DNA from: Cyanobacteria bacterium UBA8803
Lineage (GTDB): Bacteria > Cyanobacteriota > Cyanobacteriia > Cyanobacteriales > Coleofasciculaceae
Length of the DNA stretch: 20,097 bases
Reading direction: 5' to 3'
NCBI GenBank assembly: GCA_003505715.1
Contig: DNXU01000246.1
Location: 515-20,611, forward strand
Below are positions 1 to 6,992 of the stretch, in pieces. Position 1 is the stretch's first letter. Each line of letters begins with the position of its first letter. Under the pieces are notes generated by a model. That model saw only the letters and a list, made by a program, of their open reading frames with translations, searched no databases and was not told the DNA's origin. Made by a program: the position numbers and the translations under genes.

Positions 1-831
1 AATGGCACAGGTAACGAGCTTGACAACACCATCACAGGTAACGAGCTGGACAATATCCTTGAGGGAGGTAGTGGTAATGATACCCTAATCGGTGGTTTAG
101 GCAATGACACTTACATTATTGATAGCACTGGGGACGCGATCGCTGAAAACCTTAACGAAGGCACCGATACTATTCTTTCTAGCCTAGAGAGCTACACCTT
201 AGGCAATAACCTGGAAAATCTGGTACTGGTAGGCTTGGCTCAAAACGGTACTGGTAACGAACTCGCCAATACCGTGACAGGCAATGAAGGTAATAACAGC
301 CTCAATGGAGGAGGTGGCAATGATATCCTGTTTGGCAATGCTGGTGCCGATACCCTTACAGGAGCAGCCGGTGCAGATACCCTTGATGGTAGTGAAGGGG
401 ATGATAACCTCAACGGTGGTGTAGGAACGGATTTGCTCCTAGGTGGTGCAGGCAATGATGTTCTCACTGGTGGTGATAGCAATGACATTTTAGTAGGTGG
501 TATCGGCAATGACACCATTACAGGCGGTGCAGGCAGCGATACGATTCGCTATGCCAATAGTGATGGCCAAGACAGAATTAACGCATTCACCGCAGGCGTA
601 GGTGGAGACATCCTCTCATTCAGCGGCATGACTACTGCGCTTGATGTCCGCCTAGTCACCACAGCCACGGCGGGTACTAATACACAAATCCGAGTCAGCG
701 ATGGCATTAGTGGAAACTCAGGTTTTGGACAAGGGGAATTGTTAATGACTCTGATTGGTGTCGCCTTGACCCAAGCGGATATCACCACCAACGTTGACGC
801 AACTAACAGACCTACTTTCCTGTTCTCCTAA
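1..831 (+). CDS. RTX (hemolysin-type) calcium-binding protein, C-terminal part
   Basis: The reading frame is open from the first base, so the gene starts upstream and only its last 276 residues are visible. They contain glycine/aspartate nonapeptides of the GGxGNDxLxG kind (GGSGNDTLIGG, GGGGNDILFGN, GGAGNDVLTGG, GGIGNDTITGG), which in RTX proteins bind calcium in a parallel beta-roll after export. Between repeats lies the module TYIIDSTGD...GTDTILSSLESYTLGNNLENL, which recurs in cyanobacterial RTX proteins. The phrase GTGNELxNT(I/V)TGNE occurs twice (residues about 2-15 and 81-94), a longer-period internal repeat. After the last nonapeptide there is an aspartate-poor C-terminal region of about 90 residues, the usual place of the uncleaved type I secretion signal. 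Export by a type I ABC system is inferred from the family. The N-terminal effector or adhesin part is outside the window, so the function is unknown. Confidence 0.9.
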   Translation, partial: NGTGNELDNTITGNELDNILEGGSGNDTLIGGLGNDTYIIDSTGDAIAENLNEGTDTILSSLESYTLGNNLENLVLVGLAQNGTGNELANTVTGNEGNNSLNGGGGNDILFGNAGADTLTGAAGADTLDGSEGDDNLNGGVGTDLLLGGAGNDVLTGGDSNDILVGGIGNDTITGGAGSDTIRYANSDGQDRINAFTAGVGGDILSFSGMTTALDVRLVTTATAGTNTQIRVSDGISGNSGFGQGELLMTLIGVALTQADITTNVDATNRPTFLFS

Positions 832-834
832 TTG

Positions 835-903
835 AAAGCGCGATCGCTTTTGATGCACTCAATGCGATCGCATCTTGTCAAAGTTTGGCAAAACAGTTTG
901 CCA
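835..903 (+). terminator. Hairpins after the first RTX gene (possible weak terminator)
   Basis: Just after the stop codon there are two short stem-loops: AAAGCG-CGAT-CGCTTT (835-850) and TGGCAAA-ACAG-TTTGCCA (886-903), with the 12-base palindrome ATGCGATCGCAT between them (862-873). None is followed by a clean T-run, so a terminator role is only possible. The palindromes built on GCGATCGC are HIP1 copies. The rest of the 215-base gap up to 1046 shows nothing else I can name. Confidence 0.3.
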
Positions 904-1046
904 TTGATCTGCGTGAGCTACCGCGTAACACACCCTACTAATAGAGGCTGTGCGTAAGTCTCAAACAAGTTACAAGCGATCGGATTTGCAGTGCATTACG
1001 TACTCTCAGATATCAATCAACTTATCTCAAAACAGAGGACTAAATC

Positions 1047-2297
1047 ATGGCTATCAAAAATGGAACAGAACTGCCCGATACTCTTACAGGTACTACGAAC
1101 GCCGACACGCTGCGTGGTTTTGGCGGCGACGACCTACTAAATGGTTTAGGCGGTAATGACCTGCTCCGAGGCGGGAACGATAAAGATACCCTGCTTGGTG
1201 GAGGTGGCGCTGACAGGCTCTTTGGGGATGCAGGCGAGGATTCTTTGTATGGTGAAGCTGGCAATGACACCCTCTATGGCGGGACGAGCCTTAGCGATGT
1301 TCTTGATGGCAAAGACCTCCTTGATGGTGGTAGTGGCAATGACTGGGTATATAGCGGTTTCGAGGATACCGCGATGGGTGGTGCGGGAAATGACACTCTG
1401 GTTGGTAGTTTATATAATGATCTGCTATACGGCGATGATGCAGAGGGTTTCGTTCTGGGTGGTGCTGACTCGCTCGTAGGTGGAGATGGCAATGATACCC
1501 TTTACGGCGAAGCTAACGACACCATTAGCGGTGGCAACGATACCATCTTAGGCGGAGGTGGCGATGACGTTCTCTATGGCTATGCCGGTAATGACTCCCT
1601 CGTGGGCGGTGATGGTGTTGATACCCTCGTCGGTGGCGACGGCAACGACGTTTTAGATGGCGGCGCTGGCTCCAGTACACTGTTGGGCGGCGCTGGCTTA
1701 GAAACCATCACGGGTGGTGTTGAAAGTGACTACATTGATGGTGGCGAAGGCGTTGACAGCCTTTTAGGTGGCGGTGGTGATGACACCATTTATGGGGATT
1801 TCGGAGTAGCAGATTCGTTGTCTGGCAATGATGTCCTCAATGGTCAAGCCGGAAATGACATCCTTGATGGCGGCTTTGGTGCCGATCGCATCATCGGAGG
1901 CGCTGGCTTTGACATTCTCTATGGTGGTGAAGATGGAGAAACCCAAACCGCCCGCGATACGCTGACTGGCGGCGCTGATGCTGACCTATTCCAGTTGGCA
2001 AGCACAGACTTTTTGCTAGAGCCTGTTGAGCCTAGTTTCCCACCAGAACCCGTACCACCAGAACCTGTTGGCGACCTGATTACTGATTTCCAGGATGGGA
2101 TCGACTTGATCGAGTATGAGTTTGTCAATGACTTTAGTGAATTGATTATCATTGGCAACGGTACTTCTAGCGTTACTATCAGCGTTGTGAATCAAGGTAT
2201 CCCTGGAGAAATACCTGACTACACAGAATTGGTCGCTCAGTTGAATGGGGCAGGTGGCTCCATCATCACGCTCACAGAAGCAGACTTCCTGATTTAA
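1047..2297 (+). CDS. RTX calcium-binding repeat protein
   Basis: This is a complete 416-residue protein. The ATG at 1047 is preceded by AGAGGA (1034-1039), a good ribosome binding site. From about residue 8 to 320 it is almost all nonapeptide repeats (GGGGADRLFGD, GEAGNDTLYGG, GGDGNDVLDGG), which bind calcium as a beta-roll outside the cell. There is no cleavable signal peptide, as expected for type I secretion. A proline/glutamate-rich stretch at about 325-343 (EPVEPS, PPEPVPPEPV) separates the repeats from a C-terminal domain containing GDLITDFQDGIDLIEY, the characteristic post-RTX motif of serralysin-like proteins, which commonly carries the export signal. No enzymatic domain is visible, so a structural, sheath or adhesive role is more likely than a protease. 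It lies 215 bases after another RTX gene in the same direction. Partner and function are unknown. Confidence 0.92.
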   Translation: MAIKNGTELPDTLTGTTNADTLRGFGGDDLLNGLGGNDLLRGGNDKDTLLGGGGADRLFGDAGEDSLYGEAGNDTLYGGTSLSDVLDGKDLLDGGSGNDWVYSGFEDTAMGGAGNDTLVGSLYNDLLYGDDAEGFVLGGADSLVGGDGNDTLYGEANDTISGGNDTILGGGGDDVLYGYAGNDSLVGGDGVDTLVGGDGNDVLDGGAGSSTLLGGAGLETITGGVESDYIDGGEGVDSLLGGGGDDTIYGDFGVADSLSGNDVLNGQAGNDILDGGFGADRIIGGAGFDILYGGEDGETQTARDTLTGGADADLFQLASTDFLLEPVEPSFPPEPVPPEPVGDLITDFQDGIDLIEYEFVNDFSELIIIGNGTSSVTISVVNQGIPGEIPDYTELVAQLNGAGGSIITLTEADFLI

Positions 2298-2377
2298 GAA
2301 ATGGCTGTGTACCTGGGTCAACCAGATACACGCATCTGATGCTAAATTTGGTTGTGAAATCTTGCATTCTGTTCATC

Positions 2378-2409
2378 TCCTGCTGTCTCTGGGCAAAGAG
2401 ACGGCAGGA
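2378..2409 (+). terminator. Strong stem-loop between RTX gene and glycosyltransferase gene
   Basis: TCCTGCTGTCTC (2378-2389) pairs with GAGACGGCAGGA (2398-2409), 12 pairs with one G-U, around the loop TGGGCAAA. It is not followed by a T-run (AATTAGT follows), so it is either a poor terminator or a hairpin in the leader of the gene starting 23 bases later. The other 80 or so bases of this gap show nothing else. Confidence 0.4.
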
Positions 2410-2432
2410 AATTAGTACTAAAATAACGAAGG

Positions 2433-4688
2433 ATGCGTATTCTATTTTTACATCCTAATTTTCCTGCCCAATTCCGTCATCTGGCTGCGGCGCTCGCCAA
2501 CGATAAACGTCACCAAGTAGTATTCGGCACTACCCGTCGCGAAGGTCATCTACCCGGTGTCACCAAGATGATTTATAGCCCAAAACGAGAAGCTCGACCG
2601 GAAACTCACCACTATGTCCGTCCCCTAGAAAACGCCGTAATTCAAGGTCAGGCTGTCTATCGCATGGCAGAGCAACTGAAGGCACGCGGATTTGTTCCCG
2701 ATGTCGTCTATGGACATTCGGGTTGGGGGCCAACTTTATTAATGAAAGATATATTTCCAAAAGCTAAATTACTGTGCTATTTTGAATGGTTTTATCATGC
2801 TCATGGCTCTGATGCTGACTTTGACCCAACTGAACAGCTAAGTGCTGACGATGAAGCCCGGATTCGGCTGAAAAATGCGCCGATTTTGATGGATTTATAT
2901 AGTTGCGATCGCGGCCTTTCTCCCACCCACTGGCAGCGCCAGCAATTTCCAGTAGAAAATCAAAGTAAAATTACGGTACTTCATGATGGCATTGATACCA
3001 ACTTCTTTAGCCCCAAGCCAGGAGCTAAGTTGGTTCTGCGCCAAATCAATCTAGACCTATCTCATGTGGCAGAACTCGTTACCTATGTAGGTCGAGGCAT
3101 GGAACCTTACCGGGGTTTTCCGCAATTTATTGAAGCAATCTACTTACTTCAACAGCGCCGACCCCAATGTCATGTTGTCATTGTTGGGGAAGATCGAGTT
3201 GCTTATGGGAAGTCTCTGCCAGATGGCAAAACCTATAAGCAGTTGATGTTAGAAAAATTCCCCTTAGACTTGTCTAGAGTTCACTTTACAGGACATCTCC
3301 CTTACGAAGAATATCTACAAGTTCTGCAAGCTTCTTCTGTCCATATTTATTTGACTCGCCCCTTTGTTTTATCCTGGTCAATGTTGGAAGCTTTATCTAC
3401 AGGTTGTTTGATTGTGGGTTCCAACACAGCCCCAGTAACTGAGGTCATCCAAGATGGGGTAAACGGTCTCATCGCAGAGTTCTTTTCACCAGCAGAAATT
3501 GCCGATCGAATTGAGGAAGCGTTGAATCATCCCGATCGCATGAATCAAATCCGCACGCAAGCAAGGCAAATTATTCAGGAACGTTACGATCTGTCGCTGT
3601 TACTGCCCCAGCACTTACAGTGGATTCAGCAGGATATCGGCGATAGTCAGATTCTGCTATGGCAGGGAACTCAGTCAAAGTCAGCCACTATCATCCCAGC
3701 CAACGAACCGCATGGGAAAGATCAAGAGTCGGAACGCTCATCCACGCCAGAGCTAGTTCCGATCGCTCAGGGGAACGAGTCAAATGGCATTCCTAAAGCC
3801 AACAAGGCTTCAGTTAAACCAAAGCAAGTTGCGATCGCTCAGGGTTTTGGCTCAAAAGGAAAACCTAAAAGCACGAAGCATTCACCTACACCAAACCTAG
3901 CCGCTACTACCAATAGTTTCAGCTCGAAGGGAAAATCCAAAGATCAGGAACAGCCATCTGCAACAGATTCAGGTATCTTACAAATTTGCGATCGCACCGT
4001 GACGGGGACTGAACTGGTTGTTCTGCTGAATCAATACCAACTGCTGCCAAAGCTTCAGCAAGAGATCGTAATTGAGGATGCGATCGCGCCCTTTAGCTGC
4101 ACCCTGGAAGAGAAAGTCCAGTGCTGCCAGGACTTCTACGATCGGCATCAGTTGACATCCGACACGGTACGTCAAACCTGGTTGCAGCAGCAGAGCATGA
4201 CAGAAGCCCAATTAATCAACCTGGCAACCCGGCAACTGAGAATTGAAAAGTTTAAAGAAGCCACCTGGGGTAGCGAATTGGAAACCTACTTTCTCAAGCG
4301 CAAGTGCCAACTCGACCAATTCGTCTACTCCCTAATTCGTCTTCGGGATGCTGAAACTGCCCAGGAAATTTACTGCCGCTTGCAAGAAGGGGAACAGCCT
4401 TTTGCTGAATTGGCACAGCAATATTCCCAGGGTGTAGAAGCTAAGACGGGTGGCTTAATTGGTCCAGTGGGATTGAGTAACGCTCATCCTCAACTCGCCC
4501 AACTCATCAGAACCAGCCAACCAGGGCAGCTATTGCCTCCTATTGCCATCGCAGATTTGTGGGTGATTGTGCGGTTAGAAAAGTTTTTGCCTGCTCAACT
4601 AGATGAACTAATGCGGCAGCAGTTACTCAACGAACTATTCGCTAACTGGCTCAAGGAACAACTTCAAAAACCTGCAATATCATTATAA
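2433..4688 (+). CDS. GT4-type glycosyltransferase fused to a C-terminal parvulin-like peptidyl-prolyl isomerase domain
   Basis: 751 residues in three parts. Residues about 1-400 form a GT-B glycosyltransferase. The N-terminal half begins MRILFLHPNFPAQFRHLA, typical of the Glyco_trans_4_3 family. The C-terminal half (about 205-385) has GRGMEPYRGFPQFIEA near 226 and FVLSWSMLEALSTGC near 311-325. In the usual EX7E motif the second Glu is E319, but the first position is not Glu. Residues about 410-513 are a Lys/Ser/Pro-rich linker with three imperfect repeats of about 24 residues. Residues 514-751 resemble the SurA/parvulin-type foldase that cyanobacteria often encode beside type I or peptidase-ABC exporters; the rotamase core is about 630-719 (FAELAQQYSQG, TGGLIGPVG). 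The His of the classical parvulin AxHIL start is absent (VYSLIRL), so it may be a chaperone rather than an active isomerase. No convincing Shine-Dalgarno precedes the ATG. Coupling glycosylation to folding of exported proteins is inference. Confidence 0.85.
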   Translation: MRILFLHPNFPAQFRHLAAALANDKRHQVVFGTTRREGHLPGVTKMIYSPKREARPETHHYVRPLENAVIQGQAVYRMAEQLKARGFVPDVVYGHSGWGPTLLMKDIFPKAKLLCYFEWFYHAHGSDADFDPTEQLSADDEARIRLKNAPILMDLYSCDRGLSPTHWQRQQFPVENQSKITVLHDGIDTNFFSPKPGAKLVLRQINLDLSHVAELVTYVGRGMEPYRGFPQFIEAIYLLQQRRPQCHVVIVGEDRVAYGKSLPDGKTYKQLMLEKFPLDLSRVHFTGHLPYEEYLQVLQASSVHIYLTRPFVLSWSMLEALSTGCLIVGSNTAPVTEVIQDGVNGLIAEFFSPAEIADRIEEALNHPDRMNQIRTQARQIIQERYDLSLLLPQHLQWIQQDIGDSQILLWQGTQSKSATIIPANEPHGKDQESERSSTPELVPIAQGNESNGIPKANKASVKPKQVAIAQGFGSKGKPKSTKHSPTPNLAATTNSFSSKGKSKDQEQPSATDSGILQICDRTVTGTELVVLLNQYQLLPKLQQEIVIEDAIAPFSCTLEEKVQCCQDFYDRHQLTSDTVRQTWLQQQSMTEAQLINLATRQLRIEKFKEATWGSELETYFLKRKCQLDQFVYSLIRLRDAETAQEIYCRLQEGEQPFAELAQQYSQGVEAKTGGLIGPVGLSNAHPQLAQLIRTSQPGQLLPPIAIADLWVIVRLEKFLPAQLDELMRQQLLNELFANWLKEQLQKPAISL
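3756..3970 (+). repeat. Imperfect in-frame repeats in the linker of the fusion protein
   Basis: Three degenerate units of about 24 codons. The first two start P/A-IAQG and continue with xSxGxPKxxKxS; the third is more diverged (TNSFSSKGKSKDQ). They separate the glycosyltransferase from the isomerase domain. The low-complexity basic composition suggests a flexible linker. Confidence 0.55.
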
Positions 4689-4691
4689 TCA

Positions 4692-5558
4692 ATGCGAATT
4701 CTAATTACAATCCCCCACTTTTTTAAACCGAAAGACAATAGTAGGCACGGTTCCCAACGCAAAGACCCTCAGTCCCGCCTAGAAGCATTAAGTAAAAGCC
4801 TTGCTGCCTTACACCAGCTATTTGGTAAATCTCAGAGTATTATCAATATCAATCAGCGATTAGCTTTTCCGGTTAACCAGCCCCAGGCTCACGAGCTAGA
4901 TATCGTCATCTGTACAACTAGAGACTGTCATCTGCTAAATCAACTTTCCTTACCCGCTCATTTCTATCAGCATTATCCCACTCAGGTAGAACCTTTGTTC
5001 CTGGGGTTTGAATGCCAAGCAATCTTGCGGGATTGTCTCGAACAGTATGATTATTATTGCTTCCTCGAAGATGATCTGATCCTCCACGATCCCTGGTTTT
5101 TTAATAAATTAAGCTGGTTTACCAAGGAGGCAGGAGATCTGTGCTTGCTCCAACCTAATCGTTATGAAATCTCCACCTATGCTCTCACCTGTAAAGCCTA
5201 CGTTGACGGCGATTTAGCTTCACGAGTCACCGAGCGCTTTCAAAATGTAAAAGAGCGATCGCAACTACAAAGCAACATTATGGGGGTTCCTATCACCTTC
5301 CAACGCGCTCTCAATCCTCATTCTGGTTGCTACTTTTTGAATGCCAATCAGATAGCTCATTGGGCGCAGCAATCTCACTTTCTTGATCGCGATACCAGTT
5401 TTGTTAGCCCGCTGGAAAGTGCTGCCACTTTGGGAATTATGAAGACATTCCTAGTCTACAAATCAGTACCGCAACAGGCAAGCTTTTTGGAAATCCAGCA
5501 CTATGGAACGAGATTTTTAGATCTTATTGGGGAACAGGTAGATTTAGCAATATGCTAA
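4692..5558 (+). CDS. Probable GT-A-type glycosyltransferase, function unknown
   Basis: 288 residues, starting three bases after the stop codon of the glycosyltransferase-isomerase gene, so the two are almost certainly co-transcribed and probably translationally coupled; there is no separate Shine-Dalgarno. The N terminus MRILITIPHFF is a hydrophobic first strand. The most telling segment is YYCFLEDDLILHDPWFF, with the acidic triad E126-D127-D128 after a hydrophobic strand. This is how GT-A glycosyltransferases present the DxD-like metal and nucleotide-sugar site. A later SGCYFLNANQIAHW and C-terminal HYGTRFLDL also resemble acceptor-side segments of such enzymes. There is no signal peptide or membrane segment, so it should act in the cytoplasm. 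I do not recognise an exact family. The assignment rests on the EDD motif and on the operon partner, and the sugar and acceptor are unknown. Confidence 0.7.
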   Translation: MRILITIPHFFKPKDNSRHGSQRKDPQSRLEALSKSLAALHQLFGKSQSIININQRLAFPVNQPQAHELDIVICTTRDCHLLNQLSLPAHFYQHYPTQVEPLFLGFECQAILRDCLEQYDYYCFLEDDLILHDPWFFNKLSWFTKEAGDLCLLQPNRYEISTYALTCKAYVDGDLASRVTERFQNVKERSQLQSNIMGVPITFQRALNPHSGCYFLNANQIAHWAQQSHFLDRDTSFVSPLESAATLGIMKTFLVYKSVPQQASFLEIQHYGTRFLDLIGEQVDLAIC

Positions 5559-5583
5559 GCCTGGTCTTAGGTAGTAAATTATC

Positions 5584-5625
5584 AATGGGTAATGGGAATT
5601 AAAGAACAATTACCAATTACCTATT
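5584..5625. terminator. Imperfect hairpin between convergent genes
   Basis: GGGTAATGGGAATT (5587-5600) faces AATTACCAATTACCT (5609-5622) with one mismatch and one bulge. It sits between convergent genes and covers the stop codon of the minus-strand one. The ATTACC-rich right arm resembles a motif common between cyanobacterial genes. A shared terminator role is plausible but not proven. Confidence 0.35.
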
Positions 5626-6803
5626 AACATTTCCACTAACTGGTCAATCTCACTATACTCAGTAAAGTAGTGAACGCAGGCACGAATGCAGTCTGGATTG
5701 TAAAGGGTTCGGAGATAGAAGCCTTGTTTTTCTAATAGTTGTACTACTTGCTTAGAGGATTGGCTATTCGTCATGACAAAGGAAACCAAACCAGCTTGAG
5801 GGGGTGAAGTTAATAAACAACGGATAGAGTCTAATTGAGATAAACGCTGCCACAGGTACTGACTGAGTTGGCAAATTTGTTGGTAACGATCTTCTGGCGT
5901 TCCCCATTGCTGCTGAAGAGCGATCGCTTCTCGCAATCCCGCATAAAGGGGGTAAGCCGAAGTAGCGACTTCAAAGCGCTTGCCATCGGGTTGCCAACTC
6001 ACGATATCACCCGTTGCATTAGTGACAGTACTACGCCAACCAATAAAGCTAGGGTTAAGGCTGGCTAAAGCATCAGGTCTCACGTAGAGACCCCCAAGAC
6101 CTTCTGGTCCGCACCACCACTTGTGACCTGTAAAGGCGTAGAAATCTGCTTCTAGTTCTGTCAAATTCAAGGGTAGAACTCCTACGGACTGAGCCGCATC
6201 TACTAAAATCCGGATGGGTTGGTTATCCGTCGGATAGTTATGACAAGCCTTCACAATTTCGGCTAGCGGCAGCACTTGACCCGTGTTCCATAGGATATGA
6301 CTCAGCACTACTAAGCGCGTGCGAGGTGTCAGGTGTTCCACAATCACTGCTGTCGGATCTCCCCCGTTCAGCGTTGCCATAATTGGACAGGTGGATACTT
6401 CCACGCCAAACCGCCGTCCGATTTCTGTGGCAGCAGCGAGAATGCCGGGATGTTCGCAATCAGTGAGGAGTAAGCGATCGCCAGCTTGCCAGTCAATTCC
6501 CCACAAGGCAATATTGCAGCCAATGCTGACATTTTCGGTAAGGGTGATGGTTTCTGGAGGTGCTTCCAGTTCTTTGGCGATGACTTGTCGGGTTTGGTTA
6601 GTTTCCTGAAGTAACCAGCCATAGACCCCACCGGAAAATGGCCCGTGCTTCTGGATATAGTGATAGGAGTTTTGGATCGCTGCCAGGGAGGCTAAGGATA
6701 GCGGGCCTTGACCGCCAAAGTTGAAATAGGCTTTGTTCGCTAAGGCCGGGAATTGCTGTCGGTAGCGTTCGAGCCGAGTTGATGCACCGTAGATATCAGA
6801 CAT
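5610..6803 (-). CDS. Class V aminotransferase-fold PLP enzyme, possible cysteine/cystine C-S lyase
   Basis: 397 residues with the complete fold-type I PLP architecture of the NifS/CsdA/class V group. Landmarks are H118 in the segment TDCEHPG, expected to stack on the cofactor; D202 and Q205 in LVDAAQSVG, which hold the pyridine ring; and K228 in FTGHKWWCGPEGLGG, the Schiff-base lysine. The mobile cysteine loop of true cysteine desulfurases (RxGHHCA) is not apparent. The C-terminal segment instead reads YLRTLYNPDCIRACVHYF. That pattern, with the cyanobacterial origin, suggests the cystine lyase (C-DES) type known from Synechocystis rather than an Fe-S cluster desulfurase, but isopenicillin-N-epimerase-like or other class V activities are possible. 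It acts in the cytoplasm. Its start lies about 190 bases beyond the end of the MVP gene on the same strand, with a palindromic element between them, so it probably has its own promoter. Confidence 0.85.
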   Translation of the reverse strand: MSDIYGASTRLERYRQQFPALANKAYFNFGGQGPLSLASLAAIQNSYHYIQKHGPFSGGVYGWLLQETNQTRQVIAKELEAPPETITLTENVSIGCNIALWGIDWQAGDRLLLTDCEHPGILAAATEIGRRFGVEVSTCPIMATLNGGDPTAVIVEHLTPRTRLVVLSHILWNTGQVLPLAEIVKACHNYPTDNQPIRILVDAAQSVGVLPLNLTELEADFYAFTGHKWWCGPEGLGGLYVRPDALASLNPSFIGWRSTVTNATGDIVSWQPDGKRFEVATSAYPLYAGLREAIALQQQWGTPEDRYQQICQLSQYLWQRLSQLDSIRCLLTSPPQAGLVSFVMTNSQSSKQVVQLLEKQGFYLRTLYNPDCIRACVHYFTEYSEIDQLVEMLIGNW

Positions 6804-6881
6804 AAAAGCGATCGCGAACAGTTGGCTAGCATGATTGTAAAGCTGGTGCGCTTCCCGCGATCGCTTTCTCCCCCATATCTG

Positions 6882-6958
6882 CTGTAGGGGCGACCCGCGG
6901 TGAATGGTTCAGGTGGATGCGAAGAGGATTTATTGGGTCGCCCACGCTCGCCCCTGCA
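6882..6958. repeat. Palindromic intergenic element, G/C-rich arms
   Basis: CTGTAGGGGCGACCC (6882-6896) faces GGGTCGCCC (6935-6943) and, alternatively, CGCCCCTGCA (6949-6958). Two overlapping ways of folding are possible. It lies between the MVP and aminotransferase genes and could terminate the former. Its outer end CTGTAGGGGCG also occurs, inverted, at 10659-10669. Such GGGGCG...CGCCCC elements are scattered between genes in many cyanobacteria. Confidence 0.6.
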
Positions 6959-6992
6959 TATAACATATATCCCACATGGCGGTGATAATGGG

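Noticed and set aside
950..1156. A 68-codon frame overlapping the start of the second RTX gene
   Set aside because: It uses a non-ATG start, has no ribosome site, and overlaps the RTX gene, whose start has a good Shine-Dalgarno.
240..2321. Several open frames of 60-107 codons on the opposite strand and in other frames of the RTX genes
   Set aside because: They are by-products of the glycine/aspartate repeat codons, have low-complexity Ser/Pro/Ala composition, and lie wholly or mostly inside clear RTX coding sequence.
6238..6631. Overlapping frames on both strands within the aminotransferase gene
   Set aside because: The host frame carries all PLP-binding residues, and the alternatives show no recognisable features.
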